Part shown: positions 11,750-12,733 of the stretch, one piece after another | Numbering within the stretch: position 1 is the first letter of the stretch | How the letters are laid out: each line of letters opens with the position of its first letter | Program-made: the position numbers and the translations under genes | DNA from: CAYQDF01 sp964416175 | GTDB taxonomy: Bacteria; Chloroflexota; Anaerolineae; Anaerolineales; UBA4823 | DNA: 12,733 nt | Direction: 5' to 3' | NCBI GenBank assembly: GCA_964416175.1 | Contig: CAYQDF010000091.1 | Coordinates: forward strand, 1-12,733 | The notes under the pieces: model-generated | Told to the model about the DNA's origin: nothing | Database searches by the model: none | The model's input: the letters and a program-made list of their open reading frames with translations, nothing else

Positions 11750-12733
11750 CTACGGCAGTGTCGAAGGATCGAAGAGCCGGTTGTGTTCCTGGAGCGCGAA
11801 CCGATCGGTCATCCCTGCGATGTAGTCGCAGATCGTCCGTTCCAGGCCTCTGGGTTCGATCCAGTTTTGCACGTGCTGAGGCAGGATGGCCGGCTCATAC
11901 TGGTACGCCGTGAACAGGTTGGTAATGATCCTTTCTGCTTTGACTGCCATGCGGATCACGCGATGATGGCGGTAGAGGTGCGAGTACAGGAAATCCTTCA
12001 GCTGGCGGTTCCGCCGGTGCATATCCTCGCTGTAGCCGATCACATTGTAAGGCAGGCGCTGCAACTCCTCCACAGAATCCACTCCACTTTCGCGCAGCCT
12101 CTGGCTGGTGGTTTCCACCAGGTCGGAGACCTCCATCCCGATCAGCCGGCGGATGAGCCGGTGGCGGGAAAGGTCATCCAGGAGAGGGGTCTTCACACCC
12201 GCGCTCTCGACCAGGATCTCCCACAGTGCGATCCCCTCGAGCATATAGGGAGTGATCATGCCGGAGCGGAGGCCGTCGTCCAGGTCATGCGCAGTATAAG
12301 CCAGCTCATCTGCTGCATTGGCGATCTGCGCCTCCAGGTGGCCGCGCAGCTCAGGATCGTATTCCGAGGCATCGGCGATGTCATATTCGGATTCGTGCTT
12401 GACGATCCCCTCGCGCACCTCCCAGGTCAGGTTCAGGCCAGGAAAATCAGGATAGCGCTCTTCCAGCTCGGTGACAATGCGGAGGGATTGTTTGTTGTGA
12501 TCGAAACCTCCGTGGTCCTTCATTAATCGGGCCAGGGCAACTTCACCGGAATGCCCGAAAGGAGCATGGCCCAGGTCGTGCGCCAGGCAGACAGCTTCCT
12601 CCAGGTCTTCGTTCGCTCCCAAAGCGCGGGCGATGGTGCGCGCTATCTGCGCCACTTCCAGGGTGTGCGTCAGGCGGGTCCGGTAGTAGTCCCCTTCATG
12701 GATGATGAAGACCTGGGTCTTGTATTCCAGCCG
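11750..12733 (-). CDS. dgt: dGTP triphosphohydrolase-like HD-domain protein (3' part, cut by window edge)
   Basis: The HD-type dNTP triphosphohydrolase family removes triphosphate from dNTPs and so trims the nucleotide pool. The frame is open from the right edge to TAG at 11752-11750, 327 visible residues; probably only 15-40 N-terminal residues are missing. The GTG at 12655 is internal, not a start. Motifs, numbered from the right edge: RTRLTHTLEVAQIAR (first metal His 23), AHDLGHAPFGHSGE (the HD pair 52-53), HGGFDHNKQSLRIV, GLNLTWEVREGIVKHE, and ADELAYTAHDLDDGL (final metal Asp 150). All metal ligands are present, so it should be active. The length fits the short dGTPase-like class; whether dGTP is the preferred substrate cannot be told from sequence. 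It lies upstream of greA in the same direction. Confidence 0.95.
   Translation of the reverse strand, partial: RLEYKTQVFIIHEGDYYRTRLTHTLEVAQIARTIARALGANEDLEEAVCLAHDLGHAPFGHSGEVALARLMKDHGGFDHNKQSLRIVTELEERYPDFPGLNLTWEVREGIVKHESEYDIADASEYDPELRGHLEAQIANAADELAYTAHDLDDGLRSGMITPYMLEGIALWEILVESAGVKTPLLDDLSRHRLIRRLIGMEVSDLVETTSQRLRESGVDSVEELQRLPYNVIGYSEDMHRRNRQLKDFLYSHLYRHHRVIRMAVKAERIITNLFTAYQYEPAILPQHVQNWIEPRGLERTICDYIAGMTDRFALQEHNRLFDPSTLP

Noticed and set aside
11723..12526. 267-residue plus-strand reading frame
   Set aside because: It lies antisense to dgt, whose HD motifs are complete and well conserved. The plus-strand product shows no family motif and has no ribosome binding site.
1..12733. 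Defence system, prophage or other accessory island
   Set aside because: Every gene but one matches a housekeeping or widespread family, spacing is operon-like, and there is no integrase, transposase, toxin-antitoxin pair or tRNA-adjacent attachment site.

Overview
The window looks like chromosomal housekeeping DNA from a GC-rich bacterium, most likely a member of the Chloroflexota (Anaerolineae-like). That placement is inferred from three things: a topoisomerase I with an extra N-terminal four-cysteine zinc ribbon, the overall protein character, and the use of GTG and TTG starts. No 16S rRNA or other marker is present to prove it. I see no tRNA, rRNA, CRISPR array, transposase or phage gene. 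Genes fill nearly all of the window and no gap without a gene exceeds about 235 bases.

Layout. Positions 1-475 (minus) hold the 5' part of a DegV-family fatty-acid-binding protein, cut by the left edge. It diverges from an OsmC-family protein (711-1226, plus). A DUF72 protein follows (1413-2291). Next comes a translation and secretion cluster on the plus strand: ffh (2470-3792), rpsP (3882-4262), khpA (4359-4595) and rimM (about 4603-5193). A second plus-strand cluster has its own likely promoter near 5212-5241: dprA (5424-6548), a ManC-type mannose-1-phosphate guanylyltransferase (6569-7657) and topA (7670-9979), separated by only 20 and 12 bases and closed by an intrinsic terminator at 9992-10025. 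A two-transmembrane protein of unknown function (10132-11103) has its own promoter. It converges on a minus-strand pair, dgt (11750 to beyond the right edge) followed by greA (11187-11654). A 15-bp perfect hairpin at 11131-11171 lies between the convergent genes.

How the genes relate. Ffh is the protein of the signal recognition particle. S16, KhpA and RimM concern 30S structure and maturation and RNA binding. The order ffh-rpsP-khpA-rimM is a classical one, but trmD and rplS, which often follow rimM, are absent here and dprA comes instead. DprA and TopA both act on DNA and are often neighbours; the sugar-nucleotide enzyme between them is the odd member. GreA (transcript cleavage) and Dgt (dNTP hydrolysis) are general nucleic-acid housekeeping.

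I do not find a convincing undescribed system. The items most worth a second look are small: the zinc-ribbon fusion on TopA, manC inside a dprA-topA operon, the unknown two-TM protein, a four-codon overlapping minicistron and a strong hairpin at the start of rimM, and several intergenic palindromes or degenerate repeats.
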